Part shown: one piece after another, positions 9,958-19,778 of the stretch
Position numbering within the stretch: position 1 is the first letter of the stretch
How the letters are laid out: each line of letters opens with the position of its first letter
Assembly (NCBI GenBank): GCA_030267565.1
Contig: BRXU01000074.1
Location: 62,001-126,000 of the forward strand
From: Pleodorina starrii
Lineage: Eukaryota > Chlorophyta > Chlorophyceae > Chlamydomonadales > Volvocaceae
Direction: 5' to 3'
Length of the DNA stretch: 64,000 nucleotides
The notes under the pieces: model-generated
Seen by the model: the letters and a program-made list of their open reading frames with translations, nothing else
The model's database searches: none
What the model was told of the DNA's origin: nothing
Made by a program: the position numbers and the translations under genes

Positions 9958-12900
9958 TGTAAGACTCTACTAGTCTTCCCAGGATCTTTCTAAGGTAACT
10001 CACCGAGGATCGGGTTAGAGTTCGGTTCTTATTATGCGGAAGCGTAGATTGTTTACCGAATAGCGTGTTATAGATAAGATACATATCACAGTAGGTGGTA
10101 TCAACAGATACCGTGTAAGAACATTGAAGAGTAATTCTCTGTCGTCTCCACGTAGAGCGACGCCTTAATGCGTACTCCAGATGCGTACCATTCCGCAGTA
10201 CAACTGCTAACGGAAAGGTAACAGGTACTTTATTGGCTCGTTCCTCCGCCAGGACGTGAGACCAATATAACACTATTAAAATAGCGTTAAGTTCGTGCAA
10301 GCAAGCTTACACACACCACCCATTCACCCCACAGCCACGGCCTTGGCCTTGAGCTGCTTGCCTTTCACAGCAGCCTTCCCGTGTTCCCGGCCCCCCTCAC
10401 CCGTGCAGCAGTCTGCCCACCCGCTCCCCCTGCTGCCCCTCCTCCCCGCCTGCCACGTTCCCTTGCCGGTTGAGACGGGCCGGCCCCCGTTGGCTCCACC
10501 GCCGTCACCTCCTCTACTCCCCGACCGGTCGTGTCCACCATAGCCCCGGTAGCCCCCTCCCCGCCGGCCCCTACAGCAGCACCCCCACCACCCGCGGCTC
10601 GCGGCAAATAAAATATATATTCGTGAGAAGATTTTGCGAGATGCCTTGGAGTTTTTATTGAAACTTTAAAAATTTGCGAGGGACCCTTTCGAGTTTTGTT
10701 TGACACTTTGCGAGGTCCCAAACAGTTAATTATTTATTCGCAAAAAGATTGCGTCGGTACGGTATTCTGAAAGTCAGCTTTTCGGTGCCAACCATGATAC
10801 ATACTCGCAAGCATTCACTGGCCTGTCTATCACACACTCTATCTGTGCGCTAGCCTATGCCAGAGCATACCTTGGCTGGGTGGACACGGCATGGAGCATG
10901 GATAACCCCATCCACTACTACCCTATTCCTGCTGCCCATGTTATCCCACATGGTGCTGTACATCCGCTACCTCCCCCACCCGCTGGTCAATTAATCCTTA
11001 AAATAGATACACTGTCAGGAATGGAGGACCTGTTCAGTGAAGTAAGCGAGTGAAGCCATTCCCCAACCCTACCCAGTCGAACTTACCATACTGATGGATG
11101 GTTAGCAATGAAACCAAAGAGTTCCTGGTTATTGACCGCCAGCCCCGACTGGTAAACCGTGTCCTGCTTGGCGAACGGAGCGGGCGGGGTAGCCCGCAGC
11201 CGCCCGCCGGAGATCCGAGCCAGGCGGCCGCTCGCCACACCCAAGGGTGGCACCATCTGCACAGTGTTGTGGTTGGGGCCGGTGCCGAGAGGTTAAGGAT
11301 GCGAAGGGAGACGAGACAAGGAAATCTGCAACGGTGTACAGGAGACACATACACCACCTCACACTACCCCGTTCACAAAAAACCCGCTTCACACCTGGCC
11401 AGTGGGGCCGAGCTGTGGAAGACCGGCGGAGAAGCTCAGATTGAGCAGGGGAAATGCTGAGGCGCCAATCGGTCGAACTGGCGGCATGGCAGGTACAAAC
11501 CCTGGGGAACCAGACAAGAACAAGCGTAGAGCGGTTAGCACCTGAGCTAGACCCCGACAGAAAACGCCGGCCCCGAGGACAGCTCATCGGGCTGCAGATG
11601 GGAACCGGGACCTCGGCACATAAACAAGGTGCGTAGCGGAGTGGCCAAGACTGTGGATGTGCAACACTCACCGAAAAGAGAGGCCCTGGAGCACCCGGAA
11701 CACCTGGGAAGAGGCCGCGAGCGGGGCCAAGCTCGGGGGCGCCAAAGGCCCGAAGTTGGCGCCAAGAGCCTGCAACCGAGCACAAAGTAGGGTCGGTCCA
11801 GATTGATAAGGTGCCGACCCGGCCCAGCATGGGCTAACGCACCGGCGGCAGGAGTGGCGACGCCCCGACAGAGAACCCTGGCCAGCCGCTGGCGGGGAAC
11901 GGCGACTGCAGCAACACATTAGCGCCGAAGGTCATTAGCAGCCCCGGGGTAAAGCGGTGCCCGATCACCTAAGGGTGTACCTGTAGCGGAGACAGATGCG
12001 GGAAGCAGAAAAGCACCTGCCAAGGCGGGAACGCCAAAAAACGGGAAAACCTGTGGGACCGACAGGCAACCACCACCCGGCCGTATGGCCGGATGCGTGA
12101 GAGAGAGAGAAACTAGCAGAGTCGGCAGCGGCACGAAACGCAATAGCAGAGACGCGCGCGATCCGATCCAAGCAAAGGGAGTCGGCCCATCCATGAAATG
12201 ACATGCGTTACATCCAGGCCAGGCCGCCACCCAGGCCGCCACGCGGGCTGCACCGAACACCGGGTCACACAGACTCTGAGTAAACGAAGTTAAGGATGTC
12301 ACGCACCGTTGCTCCGAACACAAGGCTCTGAGCTTATGTGCCAGCTGTGGAGTCCTTGATACGACGGCGGCCCTTCGCATCCCAACTGGCACCGCCCTCT
12401 CCTGGACATCTCTCTAATGGGTGCGCAAGCGGGTGCACAGTATGACTGTCAAACCACCCGCCACGGTGGTTCCCTACTGTGAGTAGTGCGACAGCCGCTC
12501 CATGGCCGAGCGAAGCGCCACTTCCCTGGCATTTCCTGTTTTCCTCCAAATATGCTCTGTAATACAACGCCAATTGCGCCATCAAAAACGTCGGGTCAGT
12601 GCAAAAGATAAATAACTCATGGCGTCGAGGAAAGGCAGGCAGACGGAAAGGCAGGAAAACCCGATCGAAGGGCCGCGACCAGCCGCGACCTACAACTCAC
12701 TAACCACCACAACGCTAGCTCCAAATATATGTGGTTGAGGGCCATCAGCATCGCTGTTAAACTACTACACGATGCACACTATCAATCAGTGCAACCTATC
12801 CATCAGCAGGGACTCTACATGCCCAGAGGAATGCATGCTGCACGAAGAAGCGAATTATTTCGTCGTCTTATGCTGTGGCATTACAAACAAGGGGTTGGTG

Positions 12901-14846
12901 TCGGCTTCCTTGAAGCCGGAAAGAGGGCGGGGCCCCGTTCAATCCGTACGGGTTAAGTTGAGTGCGAAGGCGAAAGTGTGGGCAGTCCTGCTGATATATA
13001 GCCAGAGCTTTATCCCCGAAATGCCTGCTTGCGGAGTCGTCAGCAAGGCCTGCCGGCGCCGCGCGAATCACGTCATCCCGCCGGGTGCATGAGCGCATGG
13101 ATCGAAATACGGCATCATTTCCAAAGCGAGCGGCGAGGGCGTCAAGTGTGAGAGTGTCCTGAAAGTCCTGCTGATAGACAGCCAGAGCTTTATATCCGAA
13201 ATGCCTGCGGCTTGAGCAATCCACCCATGTTCAGCATCGCGCTCCGTCTCGGCACTGTGCAACTCTTCCCGCGAGCGCATTGGCTTAAGTAACATGACAG
13301 TAGACGTGGAGTGTATCATTCACATATCACGCAGGCTGACTTGCCAATAGAAGGACAGCGGAACTGTTTGCGAGGGTCGCGACGACGTGCAGTTACCGAC
13401 GAGAGTGCACAGGCTTCGCTACCGAGGTATCCACCGTATCGTAGAGCAGGCTTGACAACTTTAACATTAGGACAGGACTGTAGAAGTCCCCTAGGTTGCC
13501 GACTGGACTTGTCGGGCGGCCCGCAGAAGAGCGCCGCCGCATCGTGCGTGCATTGGCGGCTTGCCCCTCATGGTTTGCTCCTTGCAACCTTTGTAATAGT
13601 AATATGCGTCAAGACGATCGGACCGGCTAGCAGAGCTGCTGTGGTGTGGTCGCGGGAAGAATGTTCGCAATGCAAACATAGTTGGTTGCTTGCCGAAACG
13701 AAAGATTCATTTCACGCCGTCATGTCAGAATTCCACTTTAAGGAACGATGAATCTTCTGGAATTAATTATAGGCCGAGAGGTGTTGGTTTGACCTCGGCC
13801 TCGGTCCATGCATGGAGACTGCCAAACTGGTTTGTACTCATGCGATGTTGGGTTCCAATAATAAATTTACCGTGCAATAAAGAATGTAATCTTTTACTTA
13901 TGCAGCCTTTCCGTTGGCCGAAAGTCTGCACTTGTCCAATTACTTCCATCCCAGATCCCAGAACCCAGACACGGACATGGGCAATCCTACAGGGCGGGGC
14001 CCCCCTGGGCGCTTCGCGCTGGGGCCCCGCCCAAAAAGGTGATAAACAACCCACATAAGCTTCAGCTCATCAAACATAAGAAGCTGCTCGATATGATCAT
14101 AATGTAATCTGTAACCTACGAGCGACTTGCTATCTGAAGAGATGTTTGCTTACAGTAAAAGCTTACAGTGGGGTAACGTACAAAAAAAGGGGATGCAGTG
14201 GACGAAGCAGCCGCCGTACGGGCCGCGCGAGGACGTTCCAAGCTTGATCAAGACGTGCTGAGCGCACCCAAAACCTACTGAGAAGAGAAGATCATGACGG
14301 AAAGTCCGGCACAAAAACTGGCAGTGCGGCGGAGTTAAAATTGTAATTTTCGAAACCTAACCTAACCTAACCTCGCTATCTGTAAGGATAAAGTCGTAAG
14401 ATAGTACCTGCACAGAAGGAGTCAGACCTAGGGTTTGTCATCCGCCTGCTGCCCACCTCCGCAAGCGAGTGCCTGCAATACGGTGCAACCGAGTGCAACC
14501 GAAAGCAACCCCCCGAGCCTCGGACCCCTTTCAAAAACATTGGTGCCGCGAGGCCTACACAGCACCATAACTGAAGCAAATTTTATCAAAAAATTTGTCA
14601 GCGCACAAGCAATCTATATGTAAAAGATCAATCCACACGCTGCATCCAAGCCTGGCTGGTAGCCGCCCCAGCCCGTTTAAATGCCATGCCGGCCAAGCAA
14701 GCACCGTCCACACCCATGCTTGACCATGTCCGTTCTTCACATGACTCCGCACTTCAGCCCGAGCGTTCAGCATGACCAAACGCTCACTTTGCATGGGGTG
14801 AGGGCTGGTGAGGGCTGGTGAGGGCTGGTGAGGGCGGCCGCTTACA
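9958..14846 (-). repeat. Gypsy long terminal repeat, shared by units A and B (4889 bp)
   Basis: The LTR is defined by perfect inverted ends: TGTAAG at 9958-9963 and CTTACA at 14841-14846. It is bounded by a primer-binding site on one side and a polypurine tract (AAAGGGGGGGGAG on the minus strand) on the other. At 4.9 kb it is unusually long. Contents include a Pro/Gly-coding-like GC-rich patch (10320-10600), an AATATATATTTTA motif on the minus strand near 10607-10620, a GA run near 12100, the nested element at 12925-14032, a (CCTAA)3 run near 14357-14373 and four copies of a 10-bp GGTGAGGGCT repeat near the end. I see no gene in it. Confidence 0.8.
12925..14032 (+). mobile_element. Nested ~1.1 kb element with GGGCGGGGCCCC ends (copy 1)
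   Basis: A 12-bp inverted repeat, GGGCGGGGCCCC at 12925-12936 and GGGGCCCCGCCC at 14021-14032, bounds this block inside the LTR. It shows no transposase and contains two related blocks with CCAGAGCTTTAT and GAAATGCCTGC (near 12990 and 13180). Diverged relatives at 28032-29023 and 29030-30192, in reverse orientation and outside the LTR, show that it moves or duplicates independently. Similarity to one relative extends about 40 bp beyond the left end, so the true boundary is uncertain. Confidence 0.6.
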
Positions 14847-14859
14847 CTCCCCCCCCTTT
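14847..14859 (-). other. Polypurine tract of Gypsy B
   Basis: On the minus strand AAAGGGGGGGGAG sits immediately 5' of the LTR start TGTAAG, the expected site of plus-strand priming. The 59 bp at 14860-14918 between it and the repeat boundary are absent from unit A in this window. Confidence 0.75.
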
Positions 14860-15154
14860 GAAGCGAACCGTCCCCGGGAGCAGCGTGCCACTTGTGAAAG
14901 TGGAACGTCATAATCTCGCAGGTAACCAATATTAAGCAACATGCCTTGGCATTACGTGTGTGATTGAGCGATCAAGCCAGATAGAACTCGCTCATTTTGG
15001 CAAGGGTGGGTTTCACAAGGGTCCACTTGCCGTTTCCCGTGGTCCGTGCACAGTCACGTATGCCAGGTATTTCGCGTGGTCTTTTCCCGTGGTCCAGGCA
15101 TGTGCTTGTTTTTCGCATAGGGACATGTCCCGCGAACGGTCGCAAGCAGCACCA

Positions 15155-15403
15155 GGCGTACTTTAGGCGGTGTTAACCGCTTAATTTCGGTCCTCTGTCA
15201 CGAGACACGTGACAGGCTGCTGTTGAGGCACGTACGACAATGATAGGTGTACTTTAGGCGGTTGCTTAATTTCCATCCTCATTCACGAGACACGTGAAAG
15301 ATTGTGCGTACGAGTACGGCAACGATAGGCTTACTTTAGGCGGTGGACCGCTGAATTTCGGACCTCATCCATGAGACACATGGAAGGTTGCACGTACCGG
15401 GGT
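15155..15403 (-). repeat. Degenerate tandem repeat in Gypsy B 3' UTR
   Basis: This is the second copy of the three-unit UTR repeat at 3004-3252, with the same ACTTTAGGCGGT and CACGAGACACGTGA motifs. It appears unchanged, which suggests either recent duplication or constraint. Confidence 0.6.
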
Positions 15404-15422
15404 TGCGTTAGGGAGCCGCAAA

Positions 15423-18400
15423 TCAGCGCATGATCTGTTTGCGTGTGCGCTTGGAGCGCCGGATTTGTTGCGGTGGTTTGACCGCGAGGGCGTCCAAGTA
15501 CTGGTCGACGAGTTCCTCCACGAGGGAGTCCTCCCGGAGGGATTTCTCGGGTTCCCACGAGTTGTGCTCGGGGCCGTAACCCTCCCACTTGACCAGGAAG
15601 TCGCGAACCGTGTGGTTGCCAACTTTCCGATCACGGTGGTCGATAATAGCTTGCACTGTCCAGTAGGCGTTGCCACCATCGTCGATGAATTGCGGTGGTG
15701 GTGGTTGGTATACGCCTGAACTTCGGTAGGGTTTCAGTAAGGATACGTGAAACACCGGATGTATTTTGTACCCTGGAGGAAGCGTTAACCGATAGGCGAC
15801 CTTTCCCACGGTTGCCTCGACCGTGAAAGGGCCTATGAACTTGGGGTAAAGCTTCTTCGCTCCGGGACCTTTGAGCGCAATGTTCTTTGTGCTTAACAGA
15901 ACGGAGTCACCCACGGTGAAGGTTGCATCCTGCCGGGATTTGTCAGCGGCGTTCTTTTGCCTGTCCTGGGCCTTTTGAAGGGCGGCACGAGCTCTCTGAA
16001 GCCTTTCTGACATATCCTTAGCAAAGGATGCCGCCTGAGGAACCTTGGAGCCGAGAACAGAGATGTTTCCGGGCTCCCGTGGCGTGTGCGGCGTCCATAG
16101 TTTAAAGGGCGCCGTGCCAATCGACTTGTTCATCGAGTTGTTGATTGCGAACTCGATCAACGGTAAATGTTGGTCCCAATCGTCTTGTTTGGGATTCACA
16201 TAGTGTCGAAGGGTTTCCTCTAACAAACGGTTCATGCGTTCCGTTTGGCCGTCAGTTTGCGGGTGGTAAGCGGTACTGAGTCGTACCTTCGTACCGAGCA
16301 GACGTTGAATCTCAGCCCAGAATTTTCCCGCGAATTGGGAACCTCTGTCTGAGACGATATCGTCTGGTAACCCGTGATGGCGGAAGACGTTCTGTATATA
16401 GAGGTGGGCCACACCCTCTGCGTCAACCGTGGTGTGTGTGGGAGCAAAGTGGGTCATTTTGCTCAGCCGATCCACAAACACAACAATTGCGTCGTAACCA
16501 GAGGTTGTGGTGGGGAGCTGGGTGATCAAGTCCAGTGTGACACTTCCCCATACCCGTTTGGGTACTGGTAAAGGTTGCAGCAGCCCACGCGGCTTCGTGG
16601 TGGAGGCTTTGTTACGCTGGCACTGCGGGCAACGGTTTACGTACTGTGATACGTCTGCGTCCAGACGCGGCCACCAGTACACCCGTTTAAGCGCCTCCTG
16701 AGTGCGTTCAGGCCCTCGATGCCCGCTGGCAGCACCGTCGTGATGCTCAGCTATAAGCAGGCGGCGTAACGCGTCAACGTTGGGGACCACCACCTGGTCA
16801 CCCCTGTAGTACAGTCCGTTGACTTTTTGCAACCATTTTACGTTGGTCTTGTTCCGGAACCATGAGTCGTACCGGTAACCAGCGCTGATTCGCTTACGGA
16901 TATCAGTACTGATTGCAGACCGAGAGAGTAATGCGACCATAGGCTGACCCAGGGGTTGAGACATGTCCGCTGTGGACATCTCCGGTGCCCCTTCATAAAT
17001 GCGGCTAAGAGGGTCGGCCACGTTGATCCTGCCTGGCTTGTAGGACCAATGAATCTTCTGGTCCTGTAGGAACGAGATCCACCGAGCTTGACGGCGTGAG
17101 AGCAAGCCGTTAGCCTTCAGTGAGTCCAGGTAAGTCAAGGGCTGGTGGTCAGTCACGACTGTCACATCAGGCGCGCCCTCGAGATAGCAACGCCACTCTT
17201 GTAACGCGTGAATGACACCCAAGGCCTCCTGGTCGGTGGTTGTGTAATTGCGCTCTGCCGGCGTGAACCGGTGAGAAAGGTATGCAATTGCTCTGTTGTC
17301 TTGCAATAAGACGGCTCCCGTTCCGTAAATGGAAGCATCTGACCAAACTTCGAAGGGTTTGTTCAGGTCAGGCAGGGCCAAAACTGGCGCATTGATCAGT
17401 GCACGCTTGACGCCATCAAACGCTGTTTGGCAATCGTCACACCAATGCCAGGCGCGTTTTTCGCTCGTGATAGCTGTAAGCGGGGCCACCAGGGAGGAAT
17501 ATCCCTGAACGAATCGCCGAAAGTAGTTGGCGAGACCTAAGAAGCTGCGAAGCTGCTTCAGGTTGGTGGGCGTCGGCCAGTCACGAATGACTTGGATTTT
17601 ACTTTCATCCACTTTAAGGCCGTCTCTGCCCACAATGTGGCCAAGAAACTTCAACTCAGGCTTGTTGAAGGCGCACTTAGTAAGCTTAGCCTTGAACCCT
17701 TGCTTTTGGAGGATAGTAAGTACGGTTTGGAGATGTACTACATGTTCCTCAGGTGTTTTGGAAAACACAAGCAAGTCGTCCAAATAAACGAGGACGAACT
17801 TTCCGAGATGTTCGCGAAACATTGCGTTCATCGTAGCTTGGAAAGTGGCCGGTGCGTTGGTTAAACCAAAGCACAACACCTTGAAGGCGAATTGCCCTTC
17901 GGGTGTGATGAAGGACGTTTTAGGAATGTCCTCTTTAGTGATCCGCAGTTGGTGATACCCAGACTGGAGATCAATGGAGCTGAAGATGCGCGCGCCGGAA
18001 AGCTGATCGAACAGTTCCTGGATATTCGGCATTGGATAACGCCGTTTAACAGTAATTTTGTTGAGCTCACGGTAATCGAGTACCATGCGCAATTTGAATC
18101 CGGTTGGAGAGTCGGGGTCTCGTTTACGGACAAAAATTACTGGCGCGCCGAAAGGAGAGTTAGAAGGCTCGATGAAACCCTTCTGCAGCAAGTCGGCAAT
18201 TTGCCGTTTGCACTCGGCCCTTTCGTCTGGTGACAGGCGATATGCGCGTTTTGCTGGAGGATTCGCGCCGGGAACAAGAGGAATGGTGTGCTCGACACCC
18301 TCGTCCTGCTCGCGAATGCCTGTAATTTCTGCAAAGACGTCCTTGTATTTCGAAAGGAGTGCTTGCAGCTGGTGATCGGGCACCAGGTCGGGTGGCTGTG

Positions 18401-19778
18401 GTCCTGAAACGGACCCGCCGACTGCAGTCGTTGCCACCTCAGGTGTTGGTTGTGCTGTCCCGCCAGCGTCGGGGTACTCGTCGGTTTCAGGCCGTACGAG
18501 CATCAAGAACGCGTCCGCGCCCTTGCGGATCGACTTGGCTGCTTGTTTCGCAGTCAGAAGGTCGACCGACGTCGCTGCAAACAGGGTGGCGGTGACCCAA
18601 TTCATGAGTCGTGCCGGCTCCGAGAGCCCCTGTGCGTATTTAGGCCGCAACACGATTGACCTGCTGCCTTTGACCAAGGTGAGGGTATCCGTGTTCCAAC
18701 ACATGCGAGCCTTGCGACGTTTCAACCAATCCGTGCCGAGAATGATACCGGCGGGGCCGATACCATCCTTCATGACCAACAGGCGAACTGAGTCCCTGAA
18801 GGCGCCGATTTTGATGGGAATGTTGATTTCCCCGAGAAGCGGATGTGGCTTCCCGTCGGCGAGGCGAACGGAGGTTGTGTTGGACGGTTGTGCTGTGATC
18901 CCTAGAGCGGAAATGAACGCCTTGGGAACAAACCCGTCAGCGGTGCCTTTCGTGTTGGCGCCGCTATCCACTAGTACGGTCGCCGGCTTCGAGGAAGCGA
19001 GGCAGTCGAACGTCATGGAGTGCGTAGTGTCACTGCCGTCGAAGGACTGAAGTGACGCCACGGTTGCTGGAGAATCGTACCACAGCTGTACGGGGTAAGG
19101 GGTTGGGGGCATAGGAAGGCGCCCAACACCACCTTTGCCATTTGCTGATACTAGCAACTGAGTACCAGCTGGCAGTTCTTCAACGAGCTTGTAGCGAAGC
19201 TGTTGAAAGTAGCGCGTCAAGTGTGGGAACTTGGGGACCACGAACAGTGCACACGTGTGCTGTGGGTCCTGGCGCTTGCAACGTTCGTAGTGCTGCTGAT
19301 AGGAACGCACGTTTTGGGGTGCTACACAGCACCAGAGGGCTTCACCAGCGACATTTTGCAAGTAAAACGTTTCTGGTGTGGCAAAGCGTGAGCACAGAGC
19401 ATTCGTGCCGTGGGGATTACATGCGGCGTCGTACGAAAATACGACACCCAGCAAGGTCTGCAGTCTGGTGAAAATGGACGGAGCCACCATGCGATCAGGT
19501 GCGTTCAGTAAAAACGACGACGACCTGGCAGCCTTCTCAGTCACACTAACACCATTCCGCTGGACAGCCGCGATGGCTGGGCCTGACTCACCAACAGCAG
19601 GCATTTCTGCCGCTGCTACGTTGGAATCGTCCGGAATCTCCGAGGCAGGTCCAGAGGCAAGTGCCGAAACAAGGACACCATGAATTGCCTCAGCTGTCCA
19701 CCCATGGCCGCTATGACATGCGAAAAGGTTAGGCTCTTGCGGCATTGCAGCCGCGCCCTCAGCCCACGCGCCAACCAC
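15423..19778 (-). CDS. pol: Gypsy B Pol polyprotein with chromodomain (intact)
   Basis: This intact 1451-residue frame encodes the replication enzymes of a Ty3/Gypsy chromovirus. Aspartic protease shows LVDSGAN near residue 270 and IILGTDWL near 345. Reverse transcriptase runs from LDYRELNKIT to LVYLDDLLVFS near 664, with YLDD in place of the common YVDD/YIDD. RNase H starts at WSDASIYGTG near 812. Integrase has an HHCC zinc finger (EHHDGAASGHRG..CPQCQ, about 1010-1050) and the catalytic Asp-Asp-Glu in LDLIT, SDRGSQF and QTERMN (about 1083, 1143, 1181). A C-terminal chromodomain (VRDFLVKWEGYGPEHNSWEP, about 1370-1430) probably targets insertion to marked chromatin. The frame begins right after the Gag TAG with GTG; the first ATG is codon 12, so expression may need readthrough. 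Confidence 0.95.
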   Translation of the reverse strand: MVGAWAEGAAAMPQEPNLFACHSGHGWTAEAIHGVLVSALASGPASEIPDDSNVAAAEMPAVGESGPAIAAVQRNGVSVTEKAARSSSFLLNAPDRMVAPSIFTRLQTLLGVVFSYDAACNPHGTNALCSRFATPETFYLQNVAGEALWCCVAPQNVRSYQQHYERCKRQDPQHTCALFVVPKFPHLTRYFQQLRYKLVEELPAGTQLLVSANGKGGVGRLPMPPTPYPVQLWYDSPATVASLQSFDGSDTTHSMTFDCLASSKPATVLVDSGANTKGTADGFVPKAFISALGITAQPSNTTSVRLADGKPHPLLGEINIPIKIGAFRDSVRLLVMKDGIGPAGIILGTDWLKRRKARMCWNTDTLTLVKGSRSIVLRPKYAQGLSEPARLMNWVTATLFAATSVDLLTAKQAAKSIRKGADAFLMLVRPETDEYPDAGGTAQPTPEVATTAVGGSVSGPQPPDLVPDHQLQALLSKYKDVFAEITGIREQDEGVEHTIPLVPGANPPAKRAYRLSPDERAECKRQIADLLQKGFIEPSNSPFGAPVIFVRKRDPDSPTGFKLRMVLDYRELNKITVKRRYPMPNIQELFDQLSGARIFSSIDLQSGYHQLRITKEDIPKTSFITPEGQFAFKVLCFGLTNAPATFQATMNAMFREHLGKFVLVYLDDLLVFSKTPEEHVVHLQTVLTILQKQGFKAKLTKCAFNKPELKFLGHIVGRDGLKVDESKIQVIRDWPTPTNLKQLRSFLGLANYFRRFVQGYSSLVAPLTAITSEKRAWHWCDDCQTAFDGVKRALINAPVLALPDLNKPFEVWSDASIYGTGAVLLQDNRAIAYLSHRFTPAERNYTTTDQEALGVIHALQEWRCYLEGAPDVTVVTDHQPLTYLDSLKANGLLSRRQARWISFLQDQKIHWSYKPGRINVADPLSRIYEGAPEMSTADMSQPLGQPMVALLSRSAISTDIRKRISAGYRYDSWFRNKTNVKWLQKVNGLYYRGDQVVVPNVDALRRLLIAEHHDGAASGHRGPERTQEALKRVYWWPRLDADVSQYVNRCPQCQRNKASTTKPRGLLQPLPVPKRVWGSVTLDLITQLPTTTSGYDAIVVFVDRLSKMTHFAPTHTTVDAEGVAHLYIQNVFRHHGLPDDIVSDRGSQFAGKFWAEIQRLLGTKVRLSTAYHPQTDGQTERMNRLLEETLRHYVNPKQDDWDQHLPLIEFAINNSMNKSIGTAPFKLWTPHTPREPGNISVLGSKVPQAASFAKDMSERLQRARAALQKAQDRQKNAADKSRQDATFTVGDSVLLSTKNIALKGPGAKKLYPKFIGPFTVEATVGKVAYRLTLPPGYKIHPVFHVSLLKPYRSSGVYQPPPPQFIDDGGNAYWTVQAIIDHRDRKVGNHTVRDFLVKWEGYGPEHNSWEPEKSLREDSLVEELVDQYLDALAVKPPQQIRRSKRTRKQIMR

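Noticed and set aside
11129..11830. 233-aa minus-strand ORF in the LTR (also 23297-23998)
   Set aside because: No recognisable domain or motif; open frames of this length are common in GC-rich DNA, and the two copies agree only because the LTRs are duplicates.
14357..14373. (CCTAA)3 run in the LTR as a telomere
   Set aside because: Only three units, inside a retrotransposon LTR, and present identically in both copies (26521-26540); too short to be more than chance or an LTR motif.
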